Origin: a bacterium
GTDB lineage: Bacteria; Bacillota; Bacilli; Lactobacillales; Streptococcaceae
DNA: 64,000 nucleotides
Assembly (NCBI GenBank): GCA_905221145.1
Contig: CAJNCA010000002.1
Coordinates: 186,001 to 250,000 of the forward strand
Direction of reading: 5' to 3'
Shown here: one piece after another, positions 35,459 through 46,537 of the stretch
How the letters are laid out: each line of letters begins with the position of its first letter
Numbering within the stretch: position 1 is the stretch's first letter
Position numbers and translations under genes: made by a program
The notes under the pieces: generated by a model
Seen by the model: the letters and a program-made list of their open reading frames with translations, nothing else
Told to the model about the DNA's origin: nothing
The model's database searches: none

Positions 35459-37282
35459 CTACTCTTCATCCATGCTCAAGACGCTGAGGAAGGCTTCTTG
35501 AGGAACTTCTACTGATCCGATGGCTTTCATGCGTTTCTTACCAGCTTTTTGTTTTTCAAGGAGTTTACGTTTACGAGAAACGTCACCACCGTAACACTTG
35601 GCAAGTACGTTCTTACGAAGGGCCTTGATATCTGTACGAGCAACAATCTTGTGTCCAATAGCTGCCTGAATTGGCACCTCAAATTGTTGACGAGGGATGA
35701 TTTTCTTGAGCTTATCAACGATGAGTTTCCCACGTTCGTAGGCAAAGTCCTTGTGAACGATAAAGCTGAGGGCATCTACCTTATCTCCATTGAGGAGGAT
35801 ATCCATTTTCACCAGCTTAGATGGGCGATACTCTGACAATTCATAGTCAAAGCTTGCATAACCACGTGTTGAAGATTTGAGCTTATCAAAGAAATCAAAG
35901 ACGATTTCAGCAAGAGGAATTTGATAGATAACATTGACACGGTTATCATCAATATAGTCCATGGTCACAAAATCCCCACGTTTGCGCTGAGCCAATTCCA
36001 TCACTGCTCCTACAAACTCCTGCGGTACCATGATTTGAGCTTTAACATAAGGCTCTTCAATGGTCGCAATCTTGGTTGGATCTGGAAATTCTGATGGGTT
36101 AGATACATCCATTGATTCACCGTCAGTCAAATTAACCTTGTAAATAACAGATGGAGCTGTCATGATGAGGTCAATATTGAACTCACGTTCCAAACGTTCT
36201 TGGATAACATCCATATGAAGAAGTCCAAGGAATCCACAACGGAAACCAAATCCAAGTGCCTGAGACGTTTCTGGTTCAAACTGCAAGCTGGCATCGTTCA
36301 GTTGCAATTTTTCAAGGGCTTCACGAAGGTCATTGTACTTGTTTGACTCAATTGGATAAAGACCCGCAAAGACCATCGGGTTCATCTGCTTGTAGCCATG
36401 TAATGGCTCTTCCGCAGGATTGGTTGCCAAGGTAACGGTATCACCCACACGAGTGTCCTGAACCGTCTTGATAGAAGCCGCAATATAACCAACGTCACCA
36501 GTCGCGAGGAAATCACGACCAACTGCTTTGGGTGTGAAAATACCGACTTCGGTAACATCAAAGGTCTTGCCATTACTCATGAGCTGAATTTTATCGCCAG
36601 GTTTAACCACCCCATCCATGACACGAACTTGGAGGATAACGCCACGGTAAGCATCGTAAACAGAGTCAAAAATCAAGGCCTTAAGTGGCGCCGTCACATC
36701 ACCTGTTGGTGCTGGCACTTTTTCTACGATTTGCTCGAGAATTTCTTCGATACCAATACCAGCTTTAGCTGATGCTAAGACTGCTTCACTAGCATCCAAA
36801 CCAATGACATCTTCAATCTCTGTACGCACGCGCTCTGGATCTGCTGCTGGCAGGTCAATTTTATTAATGACTGGCATGATTTCCAAATCATTGTCCAAGG
36901 CCAGATAAACGTTGGCAAGGGTTTGAGCCTCAATTCCTTGGGCAGCATCGACCACCAAAATAGCTCCCTCACAGGCAGCTAGCGAACGTGAAACTTCATA
37001 GGTAAAGTCAACGTGCCCCGGCGTGTCAATCAAGTGAAAAATATAAGTTTCCCCATCTTTTGCAGTATAATTCAGCTCGATGGCATTGAGTTTAATGGTA
37101 ATCCCACGTTCTCGCTCTAAATCCATGCTATCCAAAAGCTGGGCCTGCATTTCACGACTTGAAACTGTCTCTGTCTTTTCCAAAATGCGGTCTGCTAGAG
37201 TCGACTTTCCGTGGTCAATATGGGCGATAATAGAGAAGTTACGAATCTTCTCCTGTCGTTTTTTCAATTCTTCTAAGTTCAT
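35459..37282 (-). CDS. lepA: elongation factor 4 (LepA), ribosome back-translocase GTPase
   Basis: A 607-residue translational GTPase. The G motifs are AHIDHGKST near residue 18, DTPGHVDF near 80 and NKIDLPAAD near 134; the LepA-specific C-terminal domain ends with [16 protein letters not shown]. The open frame extends to 37345, but GAAAGGAAGAG precedes the ATG at 37282, which gives the standard LepA start [10 protein letters not shown]. Its promoter is at 37311-37339. Confidence 0.97.
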   Translation of the reverse strand: MNLEELKKRQEKIRNFSIIAHIDHGKSTLADRILEKTETVSSREMQAQLLDSMDLERERGITIKLNAIELNYTAKDGETYIFHLIDTPGHVDFTYEVSRSLAACEGAILVVDAAQGIEAQTLANVYLALDNDLEIMPVINKIDLPAADPERVRTEIEDVIGLDASEAVLASAKAGIGIEEILEQIVEKVPAPTGDVTAPLKALIFDSVYDAYRGVILQVRVMDGVVKPGDKIQLMSNGKTFDVTEVGIFTPKAVGRDFLATGDVGYIAASIKTVQDTRVGDTVTLATNPAEEPLHGYKQMNPMVFAGLYPIESNKYNDLREALEKLQLNDASLQFEPETSQALGFGFRCGFLGLLHMDVIQERLEREFNIDLIMTAPSVIYKVNLTDGESMDVSNPSEFPDPTKIATIEEPYVKAQIMVPQEFVGAVMELAQRKRGDFVTMDYIDDNRVNVIYQIPLAEIVFDFFDKLKSSTRGYASFDYELSEYRPSKLVKMDILLNGDKVDALSFIVHKDFAYERGKLIVDKLKKIIPRQQFEVPIQAAIGHKIVARTDIKALRKNVLAKCYGGDVSRKRKLLEKQKAGKKRMKAIGSVEVPQEAFLSVLSMDEE

Positions 37283-37310
37283 GATTCTCTTCCTTTCAGG
37301 GTATCTATTT

Positions 37311-37339
37311 ATTATAAATTGTTTTTGACATTTTGACAA
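37311..37339 (-). promoter_or_regulatory. lepA promoter
   Basis: TTGTCA (37334-37339), 17 bp, TATAAT (37311-37316). The transcript would start inside the upstream open frame, supporting the ATG at 37282. Confidence 0.8.
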
Positions 37340-37360
37340 GACCATACCCTGCTAGGAGTA

Positions 37361-38089
37361 CTAATCTTCAGCGACAAAGCCGTCATTTTCGATAAAGTGA
37401 TGTTCTGTCATTCCTTGGTCTGCAAAGACAATCCCATGAAGGACACCACCATAAACAGCTCCTCCGTCCATGCCAATCTTGTCATCTTCTGTAGTCCAAA
37501 GCTCAGCTGTACCTCGGTCTTGCTTCAGCAAACCATAGACTGGTGTATGACCAAAGACAATGGTTTTTCCAGTATGATTTTCGGCTTCGTGGAATGGCTT
37601 TCTGAGCCAGACTTTCTTGTAATCTGTAGTTTCATGCCAGTCATCCAAGGTCAAGTCAATACCCGCGTGAACAAAGATATACTTATCTGTCTCTACCACA
37701 AATGGCATTTGACGAATAAATTCGACCAAATCTGCCGCTTCAGTAGCGACACGCTTGGCATCTTCTACTCCATCAACTGGTGCATCCAAGGGACGACCTA
37801 GAATAGAGTTAATAGTTGTATCTCCACCATTGCGACGATAGTGGTCATAGCTTTCTTCTGGATCATCTAGCCATGTCAAAAACATATACTCGTGGTTTCC
37901 TGACAAACAGATAGCCCCTTGATTGTCCACCAAGTCCTTAACCATCTCTAGGACACGGCGACTATCTTCACCACGGTCAATCAAATCTCCTAGAAAGAGC
38001 AACTGGGTTTGACCATCCCAAGTTTTGAGAAGGTCTTCTAGCATCCCAGCTTTTCCATGAACATCTCCAATTACATAATAGTTTGTCAT
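37361..38089 (-). CDS. PPP-family metallophosphoesterase (Ser/Thr phosphatase or diadenosine tetraphosphatase type)
   Basis: A 242-residue protein with GDVHG near residue 8, GDLIDRG near 34, GNHEYMF near 64, HAGIDL near 150 and FGHTPVYG near 190: the complete PPP metal-binding set. Bacterial members act as protein phosphatases or as ApaH-like Ap4A hydrolases; which one applies is not visible. It starts 1 bp after recN ends, in the xse-recN operon. Confidence 0.88.
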   Translation of the reverse strand: MTNYYVIGDVHGKAGMLEDLLKTWDGQTQLLFLGDLIDRGEDSRRVLEMVKDLVDNQGAICLSGNHEYMFLTWLDDPEESYDHYRRNGGDTTINSILGRPLDAPVDGVEDAKRVATEAADLVEFIRQMPFVVETDKYIFVHAGIDLTLDDWHETTDYKKVWLRKPFHEAENHTGKTIVFGHTPVYGLLKQDRGTAELWTTEDDKIGMDGGAVYGGVLHGIVFADQGMTEHHFIENDGFVAED

Positions 38090-38090
38090 C

Positions 38091-39758
38091 TTATTTCTCC
38101 CTATTTCTCAACAATTCTCTGGCTTGCGTCAGGGCTGCTTCCGTCACATCATCACCTGCCAACATCTTGGCAACTTCCTCCACTCGCTCTTCAACCGTCA
38201 AAAGACGAACAGTCGAAACTGTTGAATGCTCATTGCTAATCTTCTCAATAAAGAATTGATAATCCGCAATCGCAATCACTTGTGGCAAATGGGAAATAGC
38301 CAAAACCTGACCATGCTGACCAATCTTATGAATCTTTTGTGCAATAGCTTGGGCAACACGACCTGAAACTCCCGTATCCACTTCATCAAAGACAATGCTG
38401 GTCTTACCTTCTTTACGTGAAAAGGCAGACTTGATAGCTAGCATGAGACGGGATAATTCCCCACCAGACGCAACCTTGACCAAGGGTTTAAAGTCTTCGC
38501 CAGGGTTAGTTGAAATGTAAAATTCGACCATTTCATTGCCCTCACGACTGAATTTGCCCTTGCTAAAACGAACCTGAAACTGGGCTTTTCCCATATAAAG
38601 GTCTTGAAGTTCTTGTTTAATCTCAGCTTCGAGCTGCTGGGCCAAATCATGACGAGCAGATGCAAGTTGAGCAGCCAAATCAACAAGATTAACTTCCAAT
38701 TTCTTGAGCTCTGATTCCATGTCCTCAGACGAAAGGTTATTACCTGTCAAAAGATTGTATTCTTCTGTAATTTTGGCAAAATAAAGCAAGACATCATCCA
38801 CAGTTCCACCATACTTACGAGTAATGGTATGAAGGAGATCCAAACGATTCTCAACCTGCATGAGACGATTACCGTCAAAATCAAGGTCCTCAATAATAGC
38901 TTCCAGACGTTTGCTAATGTCTTCTAAGACATAGTAGGTCTCAGACAGAGAGCTTGAAATTTCACGGTAGTCAGGGTCATACTCTTCGACACTTTCCATA
39001 TCATTCATGGCCGAACGAACATTAGCTAGACTTGAAAAATCTTCATTGTCCAACATGCTGTAAGCATTGGTCAGTGTATCCGCAATATTTTTATGGTTAA
39101 GAAGTTTCTCTCGCTCTTGGTTGAGAGCCAAGTCTTCTCCAGCCTGTAAGTTTGCTGCCTCAATTTCTGCCATTTGAAATTCCAACATTTCAATACGAGC
39201 CTTATGTTCCTGTTGGTTTTTCTTGACTTCCAGAACCTGCTTGCGCATTTTTCGATAGGCATCAAAACTCGTCTGGTAGGTTTCTTTTAAGTCCCAAAAA
39301 GCTGCATCGCCAAATTCATCCAGCATCTGGATGTGCAGTTGAGGACGCATTAACTCCTCTTGGTCATGCTGACCATGAATATCCACCAGATGTTGCCCGA
39401 TAGCACGCAAAACAGACAGATTGACCATCTGACCATTCACACGGCTGATACTACGACCATTTTGCAGAATTTCTCGACGGATGATAATCTCATCACCCAT
39501 TTCCAAACCTTGCTCATCAAAAATTTCCTGTAAAAGGCGACTATTTTCAACTGAGAAAAGCCCCTCAATCTCTGCCTTTGGTGCACCATGACGAATAACA
39601 TCTGTCGTCGCACGAGCTCCCAACATCATATTCATGGCATCAATAATAATCGACTTCCCTGCACCCGTTTCACCAGTCAGGACTGTCATCCCCTTTTCAA
39701 AATTGAGGGAAATAGCCTCAATAATGGCAAAGTTTTTTATCGAAATTTCAAGTAACAT
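38091..39758 (-). CDS. recN: DNA repair protein RecN (SMC-like ATPase)
   Basis: A 555-residue SMC-related ATPase for double-strand-break repair. Walker A GETGAGKS is near residue 29, a long coiled coil occupies about 150-370, the ABC signature VASGGELSRLMLA is near 430, and Walker B TSIVFDEVDTGVSGR near 455. It lies 6 bp after argR. Confidence 0.97.
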   Translation of the reverse strand: MLLEISIKNFAIIEAISLNFEKGMTVLTGETGAGKSIIIDAMNMMLGARATTDVIRHGAPKAEIEGLFSVENSRLLQEIFDEQGLEMGDEIIIRREILQNGRSISRVNGQMVNLSVLRAIGQHLVDIHGQHDQEELMRPQLHIQMLDEFGDAAFWDLKETYQTSFDAYRKMRKQVLEVKKNQQEHKARIEMLEFQMAEIEAANLQAGEDLALNQEREKLLNHKNIADTLTNAYSMLDNEDFSSLANVRSAMNDMESVEEYDPDYREISSSLSETYYVLEDISKRLEAIIEDLDFDGNRLMQVENRLDLLHTITRKYGGTVDDVLLYFAKITEEYNLLTGNNLSSEDMESELKKLEVNLVDLAAQLASARHDLAQQLEAEIKQELQDLYMGKAQFQVRFSKGKFSREGNEMVEFYISTNPGEDFKPLVKVASGGELSRLMLAIKSAFSRKEGKTSIVFDEVDTGVSGRVAQAIAQKIHKIGQHGQVLAISHLPQVIAIADYQFFIEKISNEHSTVSTVRLLTVEERVEEVAKMLAGDDVTEAALTQARELLRNREK

Positions 39759-39764
39759 ATAGAC

Positions 39765-40196
39765 CTACCAATTTTTTACTTGTTCAAAGATTTCCTCAGC
39801 TAGATTTTCACTTCTGGCAATGACTAAAATCGAGCTATCATCAGCCAAGCAACTAAAAATCTTGTCCGCAAAAGTCTCGATTAACTGAGCCTTTACAAAA
39901 GCTGTATTTCCTGGGATGACTTGGAGATTAATCATCTTGTCCATCAAGTCTGCAGACTCAATATTGTCTTCAGCCAGTTGCAAACTTTTTACGATTGATT
40001 TTGGCAATTCATAGACATAGGTGTTGTCTCTCAAAGGAATTTTGACAATACCCAGTTCTTTGATATCTCGGGATACCGTTGCCTGAGTGGCAGTGATACC
40101 TGCCTCTTTCAAATGTTCTACGATTTCTTCTTGCGTGCCAATTTGATAATCTGTCACAAATCGTCTAATTTTTTCAAGTCTCTCTTTTTTATTCAT
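39765..40196 (-). CDS. argR: ArgR/AhrC-family arginine regulator
   Basis: A 143-residue regulator with the N-terminal winged helix (TQEEIVEHLKEAGI, ATVSRDIKELGIVK) and the C-terminal hexamerisation/arginine-binding domain ending LAEEIFEQV. Streptococci usually have several paralogues, so the exact name could be ahrC. It overlaps the end of tlyA by 8 bp. Confidence 0.94.
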   Translation of the reverse strand: MNKKERLEKIRRFVTDYQIGTQEEIVEHLKEAGITATQATVSRDIKELGIVKIPLRDNTYVYELPKSIVKSLQLAEDNIESADLMDKMINLQVIPGNTAFVKAQLIETFADKIFSCLADDSSILVIARSENLAEEIFEQVKNW

Positions 40197-41004
40197 TTTT
40201 AAATTGACTATGCGCCCTCTCTACTACTTCTTCAATTTCAGCAAGAACCTGATTGCTTGCTGACTCTTCTTTTTTCAAATACGCTAAAAACTCAATATTT
40301 CCATGACCACCTTGGATGGGAGAAAAGTCCAAACCAAGGACTGAAAAGCCTTCCTCTACTGCCATAGCTGTGACAGATTCAAGAACATTTTGGTGAACCT
40401 TGGCATCGCGAATAATTCCATTTTTCCCGATTTGCTCACGTCCTGCTTCAAACTGGGGCTTAACTAAAGCCACAACCTGGCCTTGATCAGCTAACACTCG
40501 GTGCAAGGCAGGCAAAATCAGACTGAGGGAAATAAAACTCACATCAATACTGGCAAAGCACGGTTCCTTTTCGAAATCAGTCTTTTCTGCATAGCGGAAA
40601 TTGAACTGCTCCATACTGACAACTCGTGGGTCTTGGCGTAGTTTCCAAGCTAACTGATTGGTACCGACATCGACTGCAAAGACTAACTCAGCACCATTCT
40701 GCAACATGACATCGGTAAAACCTCCAGTAGAAGCTCCAATATCAATCGTTGTTGCTCCTTCAACTGACAAATCAAAGACTTGCAAGGCCTTCTCCAATTT
40801 CAAACCACCACGGCTGACATACTTGAGCTTCTCGCCCTTGAGTTTCAGCTCAGTGTCGTCTGGAATTTTCTCTCCTGGTTTATCAAACCGTTCTCCATTC
40901 AGAACTGCTACGACTAGACCAGCCATGACGCCGCGCTTGGCCTGTTCTCGCGTTTCAAACAAACCCTGTTTATAAGCTAGTACATCCACTCTTTCCTTAG
41001 CCAT
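40189..41004 (-). CDS. tlyA: TlyA-family rRNA 2'-O-methyltransferase
   Basis: A 271-residue protein with an N-terminal S4 RNA-binding domain ([20 protein letters not shown], residues 1-60) and an FtsJ-like SAM domain: TIDIGASTGGFTDVMLQNGA near 85, VFAVDVGTNQL near 107. The family methylates 16S/23S rRNA; some members were called hemolysins. It overlaps ispA and argR by 8 bp each. Confidence 0.92.
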   Translation of the reverse strand: MAKERVDVLAYKQGLFETREQAKRGVMAGLVVAVLNGERFDKPGEKIPDDTELKLKGEKLKYVSRGGLKLEKALQVFDLSVEGATTIDIGASTGGFTDVMLQNGAELVFAVDVGTNQLAWKLRQDPRVVSMEQFNFRYAEKTDFEKEPCFASIDVSFISLSLILPALHRVLADQGQVVALVKPQFEAGREQIGKNGIIRDAKVHQNVLESVTAMAVEEGFSVLGLDFSPIQGGHGNIEFLAYLKKEESASNQVLAEIEEVVERAHSQFKNE

Positions 41005-41872
41005 TGATTCTCAAACTTTCTACTACACTTACAATCGATTCTATCTCAAAGGGAACCTGCTGGGCAATTTCCTCTAGTTTTGCATTAGCTTGATCAAGAG
41101 TTTGGTTACAAAAGACAATTGCCTCTTCCAAGCCCAACAAGGCTGGATAGGTTGATTTTTCAGCCTGCAAATCCTTTTGCGGTGTCTTGCCGATTTCCTC
41201 AAAACTAGCTGTCACATCCAGTACATCATCTCTGACTTGAAAAGCAAGCCCTATTAATTCGCCAACAGTTTTCAGTTTTGCTTGTATTTCAGGAGCCAAT
41301 TCAGCTATAATAGCAGCTGCTTGGAAGGGATAAGCTAGTAATTTTCCAGTCTTATTAGCATGAATGGTCTGGAGTTCTTCCAAAGACAAATGCTGATGTT
41401 CACCTTCCATGTCCAAAACCTGGCCTGCTACCATACCCAGACTACCTGAAGCAAGGGATAAGTTGGCAATCAAGTCTACCTTTATCTGACTTGGCAAATC
41501 TGCCTGCGCTATCAAGGCGTAAGGATCTAGGAACAAGGCATCTCCAGCCAAAATGGCCATAGCTTCACCAAATTTCTTATGATTGGTCAATCGTCCCCGA
41601 CGGTAATCATCATCATCCATAGCTGGAAGATCATCATGAATCAAGCTCCCTGTATGGATCATTTCCAAGGCAGCAGCCACCTGCGCATGAGCAGGTTTAA
41701 TAGCGACCTGCAAGGCTTCCAGAACTTCTAACAGAAGAAAAGGCCGAATACGCTTTCCACCAGCATGAATGGAATAGAGAACAGACTCTCGCAAACTAGA
41801 AGCAAACTGCTGGTCTCCATAAAAGTCTTCCAAGGCCGACTCAACAAGAGCTAATTTTTCTTGCTTCTTCAT
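40997..41872 (-). CDS. ispA: geranyl/farnesyl diphosphate synthase
   Basis: A 291-residue polyprenyl synthase that condenses isoprenyl units for undecaprenyl phosphate and other isoprenoids. The first Asp-rich motif is [15 protein letters not shown] near 78-92, and the second [11 protein letters not shown] near 213. It overlaps xseB by 4 bp. Confidence 0.95.
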   Translation of the reverse strand: MKKQEKLALVESALEDFYGDQQFASSLRESVLYSIHAGGKRIRPFLLLEVLEALQVAIKPAHAQVAAALEMIHTGSLIHDDLPAMDDDDYRRGRLTNHKKFGEAMAILAGDALFLDPYALIAQADLPSQIKVDLIANLSLASGSLGMVAGQVLDMEGEHQHLSLEELQTIHANKTGKLLAYPFQAAAIIAELAPEIQAKLKTVGELIGLAFQVRDDVLDVTASFEEIGKTPQKDLQAEKSTYPALLGLEEAIVFCNQTLDQANAKLEEIAQQVPFEIESIVSVVESLRING

Positions 41873-42081
41873 TCAAAATCACTTTCTGTTCCGTCTTCTT
41901 GCATGACCTTGACCAAGGTCTTTTCAGCCTTGTCCAGCGTAGCTTGGAGTTCTTTTGACAAGACCATACCCTTTTGAAAGGCAGCAATTGCATCTTCCAG
42001 AGCAATTTCACCATTTTCCAAACTTTGGACAATGGTCTCCAGTTCTGCTAGATTTTCCTCAAATTTCTTTTGTTTTGACAT
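41869..42081 (-). CDS. xseB: exodeoxyribonuclease VII small subunit
   Basis: A 70-residue helical protein, [20 protein letters not shown] near the N-terminus, which is the XseB hallmark. It pairs with XseA to degrade single-stranded DNA. It overlaps xseA by 23 bp, so it is translationally coupled. Confidence 0.96.
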   Translation of the reverse strand: MSKQKKFEENLAELETIVQSLENGEIALEDAIAAFQKGMVLSKELQATLDKAEKTLVKVMQEDGTESDFE

Positions 42082-43399
42082 CTTTAACCTCTAATTCTAC
42101 TTGACCATCTCGCATCAAAAGCGTTACTTGGTCTTTCTTCTTCAAATTCTCAACCGAATCGATGACTGACTCTTCTTTTTTGACAATAGCATAGCCACGC
42201 GCCACGATACGACTGGTATCCAACATCAGTAAGGCTTCTGAAAGTCGCTTCACTTCAGCAACCTTAGCATCATAAACCAGCGCCATTTGGCTACGGAGGA
42301 GCTTGTCCAACTGAGCAAGCCGGTCCTGATAGCGTTGGATTTTGGTAACAGGTGATAATTGTACCAATTGATGTGTTCTTGCTTGGACTAGCTGTTTGTT
42401 ATCGGAAATCTGTGTTCGCAAACTTTGTTTTAAACGCAGTTGCAATTGATCCAAGCGTTGCAAATAGCCATCATACAAACGCTCTGGCTGTCTAAAGATA
42501 ACTGACTGACTGCATTTTTTTAAGACTTCTTGTTTCTTAGCTAGAACATTTCGGACTGCTGTTGCCATCCGTTTTTCCTGATTTTGCAAATGAGCTAATA
42601 GATCCAACTTGGTCACAGGTGTTGCTAGTTCAGCAGCAGCAGTCGGTGTCGCAGCCCGTCTATCTGCCACAAAATCCGCCAAGGTCACATCCGTCTCATG
42701 CCCCACACTAGAGATAACTGGTAAACGAGATTCAAAAATAGCCCGTACCACAATTTCTTCGTTAAAAGCCCAGAGATCCTCGATAGAACCCCCTCCACGA
42801 CCAATAATGAGCAAGTCCAAATCGTCCCGTTGATTGGCACGCGCAATATTTCGAGCAATTTCTTCTGCTGCTCCATCACCTTGTACCTTGGTCGGATAGA
42901 GAAGAATGTCCACACCTGGAAAGCGCCTGCTGACGGTCGTGATAATATCTCGAATAACAGCTCCACTACGACTGGTCACCACACCAATTCTCTTAGAAAA
43001 TTGAGGAAGAGGTTGCTTGAAGCGTTCTTGAAACAGACCTTCTTCTGTCAATTTTTTCTTGAGTTGTTCAAACTGAATCGCAAGCGCACCAACTCCATCA
43101 GGCTCTGCCTTTTCAATGATGATGGAGTAGCTACCACTCGGCTCATAAACCTGCACGCGACCAATTACATTAATCTTCATTCCTTCTTCCAGATCAAAGC
43201 CTAATTTTTGATAAATCCCAGACCAGATGGTTGCTTGAATGACTGCATGATCATCCTTTAGGGAGAAATATTGGTGAGTAGGTCGTTTACGAAAGTTGGA
43301 AACTTGACCAGTTAAATAGACCCGTTCCAAGTAAGGGTCTTTATCGAATTTCATTTTCAGATACTTGGTCAAAGTTGTTACCGATAAATACTTTTCCAT
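42059..43399 (-). CDS. xseA: exodeoxyribonuclease VII large subunit
   Basis: A 446-residue catalytic subunit with an N-terminal OB fold ([20 protein letters not shown] near residue 28), then [29 protein letters not shown] and [20 protein letters not shown] (about 130-265), and a C-terminal coiled coil. The ATG at 43399 ([11 protein letters not shown]) is preferred over the in-frame GTG at 43405, which falls in the AGGTGG ribosome-binding site. First gene of an operon running through xseB, ispA, tlyA, argR, recN and the phosphatase. Confidence 0.96.
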   Translation of the reverse strand: MEKYLSVTTLTKYLKMKFDKDPYLERVYLTGQVSNFRKRPTHQYFSLKDDHAVIQATIWSGIYQKLGFDLEEGMKINVIGRVQVYEPSGSYSIIIEKAEPDGVGALAIQFEQLKKKLTEEGLFQERFKQPLPQFSKRIGVVTSRSGAVIRDIITTVSRRFPGVDILLYPTKVQGDGAAEEIARNIARANQRDDLDLLIIGRGGGSIEDLWAFNEEIVVRAIFESRLPVISSVGHETDVTLADFVADRRAATPTAAAELATPVTKLDLLAHLQNQEKRMATAVRNVLAKKQEVLKKCSQSVIFRQPERLYDGYLQRLDQLQLRLKQSLRTQISDNKQLVQARTHQLVQLSPVTKIQRYQDRLAQLDKLLRSQMALVYDAKVAEVKRLSEALLMLDTSRIVARGYAIVKKEESVIDSVENLKKKDQVTLLMRDGQVELEVKDVKTKEI

Positions 43400-43439
43400 C
43401 TCCACCTACTACTCATTTTCTTGATCTTTCATGGGTATT

Positions 43440-43445
43440 ATTATA
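43440..43445 (-). promoter_or_regulatory. -10 box of the xseA operon
   Basis: TTGGTATAAT on the minus strand, about 40 bp before the xseA ATG; an extended -10 with a poor -35. Confidence 0.55.
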
Positions 43446-43490
43446 CCAAAAATATGCCTAAAAATCTTCATTTATGTACCATTATAAGGG

Positions 43491-43518
43491 AAAAATAGAA
43501 AAAGGAGGCAAGGCCTCC
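43491..43518 (-). terminator. terminator of udk
   Basis: GGAGGC pairs with GCCTCC around three bases, with TTTTTCTATTTTT after it on the minus strand. Confidence 0.8.
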
Positions 43519-43526
43519 ACATTTGA

Positions 43527-44165
43527 TTATTTGCTGTTTCGAGCTTCTTCCAAAATCTTTGCAATCTTGGTCGTCAACAGGTCGATAGCAACGGTATTGC
43601 TGACTCCCTCAGGAATGACGATATCCGCATAACGCTTGGTTGGCTCTATAAACTGATGGTACATGGGTTTAACCACACCTAAGTACTGGTCAATAACGCT
43701 ATCAAGGCTACGGCCACGCTCCTCCATATCACGCTTGATACGACGAATAATGCGCACATCATCATCCGTATCCACAAAAATCTTGATATCCATCAAATCG
43801 CGCAGGCGCTTGTCCTCCAAGACCAAAATCCCCTCAACGATAAAGACATCTTGAGGCTCCTGACGATAAGTCTTGCTACTCCGTGTATGCTCTGTATAGT
43901 CATAAGTAGGGATATCCACCGGACGCCCTGCCAACAATTCCTTAATCTGCTCAATCATCAAGTCTGTATCAAAGGCAAAAGGATGGTCGTAGTTGGTTTT
44001 GACACGCTCTTCAAAGGTCAAATGAGACTGATCCTTATAGTATGAATCATGCTCAATCATGGAAATCTTTTCATCAGGGAAATGCGATAAAATGGCTCTT
44101 GAAACACTGGTTTTCCCTCCACCAGAACCACCTGTCACTCCGATAATGATTGGTCTATTTTGCAT
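43527..44165 (-). CDS. udk: uridine kinase
   Basis: A 212-residue P-loop kinase phosphorylating uridine and cytidine in pyrimidine salvage. Walker [16 protein letters not shown] is near residue 9, [16 protein letters not shown] near 39, and [13 protein letters not shown] near 157. Single gene between truB and the xse operon. Confidence 0.96.
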   Translation of the reverse strand: MQNRPIIIGVTGGSGGGKTSVSRAILSHFPDEKISMIEHDSYYKDQSHLTFEERVKTNYDHPFAFDTDLMIEQIKELLAGRPVDIPTYDYTEHTRSSKTYRQEPQDVFIVEGILVLEDKRLRDLMDIKIFVDTDDDVRIIRRIKRDMEERGRSLDSVIDQYLGVVKPMYHQFIEPTKRYADIVIPEGVSNTVAIDLLTTKIAKILEEARNSK

Positions 44166-44233
44166 GCTATCCTCCGTTTTTTTATCCGTCGTCTATTCTA
44201 TCACATTTTTTGCAAAATTTATAGTCTGATTTG

Positions 44234-44283
44234 GATAGTCTAAGGGAAACATTTCCCAATCTCTACACCTCTGTTAGACTATC
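44234..44283. other. nested inverted repeat between truB and udk
   Basis: GATAGTCTAA and TTAGACTATC form a perfect 10-bp outer stem. Inside it GGGAAA and TTTCCC form a second hairpin. The outer arm includes the truB stop codon. No U-tract follows, so it may act as a structured 3' end or weak terminator. Confidence 0.6.
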
Positions 44284-45157
44284 TAAAAACCTTTCTTGGC
44301 TTATAGAGATTGTCCCGTTTTTCTAAAATTGCTAACAATTTATCGCCTTCAAAGGCAGCTAATTCCTTATCCGACTGATCTAGCGCGATAAAACGACCAA
44401 AGCGTACTTCTGTAGCCTCTTCTGGACTGAGGAAAACTTTGACAAGTTCACCTGTTCCAATCTCTAGAGGATAGAGAAAGTCTAATTGATTAGCCTCCAC
44501 TTTTGAAGCAATTTCTTCCAAGGTAAGAGCATCCTCTAGCTGTAAACCGGCTGCACTAGTACGAGTCAGATGTGACATATGAGCTGCATAACCAAGTTTC
44601 TCTCCCAAGTCAACTGACAAGGTACGAATATAAGTTCCTTTGCTACATTTCACACGAAAAGTGAATCGTGCAAGATGGCCATCATAAGAAATCGGACTTG
44701 TCCTCTCAAAGCTATAAATAGTCACCTGACGTTCTGGACGCTCCACTTCCTGACCAGCACGCGCATACTCATAGAGCTTACGACCATTGACCTTGACAGC
44801 CGAATACATAGGGGGAATCTGAGTAATAAGCCCAGTCAAGCTAGCAATCGCTTCATCGACAATGGTTTCATCCAAGGGCGACAAAACAGGGGTCTCTGCG
44901 ACCACTTCCCCACTGGCATCCTCAGTCGTTGTTGAATAGCCCAGAGTGATTTCCCCCTCATAGACCTTGCCCTCATCCTGCATAAATTCGACCATGCGTG
45001 TCGCTTTGCCAACCGCAATAGGCAGAACTCCCACTACATCCGGATCCAAGGTCCCACCATGACCGATTTTCTTGATTCCCAAAATCTTACGCAGTTTAAA
45101 AACCGCATCATGCGAGGTCATCCCCGCTTCTTTTTTTAAGTTGATAATACCGTTCAT
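44279..45157 (-). CDS. truB: tRNA pseudouridine-55 synthase
   Basis: A 292-residue enzyme that makes pseudouridine 55 in the T-loop of tRNAs. The catalytic Asp is in [15 protein letters not shown] near residue 38; [18 protein letters not shown] near 120 and [16 protein letters not shown] near 178 are typical. It lies 10 bp after the DUF2130 gene. Confidence 0.96.
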   Translation of the reverse strand: MNGIINLKKEAGMTSHDAVFKLRKILGIKKIGHGGTLDPDVVGVLPIAVGKATRMVEFMQDEGKVYEGEITLGYSTTTEDASGEVVAETPVLSPLDETIVDEAIASLTGLITQIPPMYSAVKVNGRKLYEYARAGQEVERPERQVTIYSFERTSPISYDGHLARFTFRVKCSKGTYIRTLSVDLGEKLGYAAHMSHLTRTSAAGLQLEDALTLEEIASKVEANQLDFLYPLEIGTGELVKVFLSPEEATEVRFGRFIALDQSDKELAAFEGDKLLAILEKRDNLYKPRKVFR

Positions 45158-45167
45158 TTTTGCTTTC

Positions 45168-46442
45168 TCACTCCCCCTTCAATGCTTCAAATTTCGCTTT
45201 CATGGTTGGATTTTTCCGGGTCAATTTTTTAACTGAAACATCTTCCAGTTTATTATTTGCAAGACGAAGTTGGTTTTCGGATGTGGTCAGGAATTTCTTA
45301 ACCTCTTCCATGCGCTTAATGGCCTTGTCGATTTCATCAATAGCTTTGCCAAAGTTGGTCGAAGCTGAATTATAGTTCTTAGCAAAAGCTAGCTTGAAGG
45401 CATCCAAATCTTCCTCAAAATGCGTAATATCAATATTTTGCTCCCGAACTAAGGCCAACTCCTGCTTGTATTTCAAAGAATTAAGCGCCGCATTACGCAA
45501 GAGTCCAATCAGCTGAATAAAGAACTGAGGGCGAACCACATACATCTTTTCATACTCGTGGCTGACGTCAACAATCCCTGTGTTAAAGTAATCGTTATCG
45601 GCCTCAAGCATGGTCACCAGAACGGCATATTCGCAATTCTTTTCACGACGGTCCTTGTCCAATTCCTTGTAAAAATCTGCGTTCTTATGCTTCTTCTCTG
45701 TCCCGTCAGCTTCGTTTTTCATCTCAAACATGATAGAAATGATTTCTACTCCATTTTCATCACTCTCACGGAAAATAAAGTCCCCCTTAGACCCACGCGC
45801 AGAGACCTTGTTATCCTTCTCAAAGTAGGCATTTGGAAAGGCAAAACTGCGGACCTTGTTAAACTCACTTTCCGCATACTGTTCCAGACTTTCCCCAATC
45901 GCTTTTGTAGATTGTTGAGCCTTAAAATTCTTATAAAACTCGACTTGTTCACTAGCTGCTTTAAGTTGGGCTTCGTAATTTTGCTTAACAGAAGCCAAAG
46001 ATAACTCATTTTCCTTTTCTTGCAAGAGAAGCTGATTTTTAACTTGATCCCGTTCTTTTTCTAGGTCAGAAAGGGTCTTCTGTAGCTTATTTTCATGCTC
46101 CAAACGCAAGGTCACCAATTGGTTTTCCAAGGCCTGCACTTCCTTGTCCTTAGCCAAGAGAGCCTGGTGGCTTGTCTGTTCAACTTCTTTCTTGGCCAAT
46201 TCTTTCTCTGTATCAAAGTTTTGGATTTGACTCTGCAATTGTGCGATTTCTTGGTCTTTTTGAGCTAATTTAGACTGTTGCTCATTCATGGCCTTTTGCT
46301 CAGCCAAGGCCAGTTCCTGCTTCATCCGATCGTGCAATTCCTTATCAAACTCTGCCGTTCTCACTTGGGACAAAAGTTCGGCATACTGGCTTTCATTTAC
46401 TGTAAAGACTTCCCCACAGTTGGGACATTTGATTTCGTTCAT
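45168..46442 (-). CDS. DUF2130 domain protein with coiled coil
   Basis: A 424-residue protein. An N-terminal CPNCGEVF zinc-ribbon-like motif is followed by a long Gln/Glu/Lys-rich coiled coil (about residues 25-185), then the DUF2130 domain ([58 protein letters not shown]). That domain resembles restriction-endonuclease-like PD-(D/E)xK folds in its E-K pattern, but this is inference. The function is unknown. A TATAAT box lies at 46472-46477. Confidence 0.8.
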   Translation of the reverse strand: MNEIKCPNCGEVFTVNESQYAELLSQVRTAEFDKELHDRMKQELALAEQKAMNEQQSKLAQKDQEIAQLQSQIQNFDTEKELAKKEVEQTSHQALLAKDKEVQALENQLVTLRLEHENKLQKTLSDLEKERDQVKNQLLLQEKENELSLASVKQNYEAQLKAASEQVEFYKNFKAQQSTKAIGESLEQYAESEFNKVRSFAFPNAYFEKDNKVSARGSKGDFIFRESDENGVEIISIMFEMKNEADGTEKKHKNADFYKELDKDRREKNCEYAVLVTMLEADNDYFNTGIVDVSHEYEKMYVVRPQFFIQLIGLLRNAALNSLKYKQELALVREQNIDITHFEEDLDAFKLAFAKNYNSASTNFGKAIDEIDKAIKRMEEVKKFLTTSENQLRLANNKLEDVSVKKLTRKNPTMKAKFEALKGE

Positions 46443-46471
46443 AACTTCTCTCTTTCTAGACTTCTTTAACC

Positions 46472-46477
46472 ATTATA
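46472..46477 (-). promoter_or_regulatory. -10 box of the DUF2130-truB operon
   Basis: TATAATGG on the minus strand, about 30 bp before the DUF2130 ATG. Confidence 0.5.
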
Positions 46478-46495
46478 TCATGCCTGAGGGAAAAT

Positions 46496-46524
46496 CAAAA
46501 ACAGTGAGTCAAGACCCACTGTTT
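46496..46524 (-). terminator. terminator of metY
   Basis: AAACAGTG-GTC pairs with the GAC-CACTGTTT arm, followed by a T-run on the minus strand. Confidence 0.8.
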
Positions 46525-46537
46525 ATCTTCTTTTACT

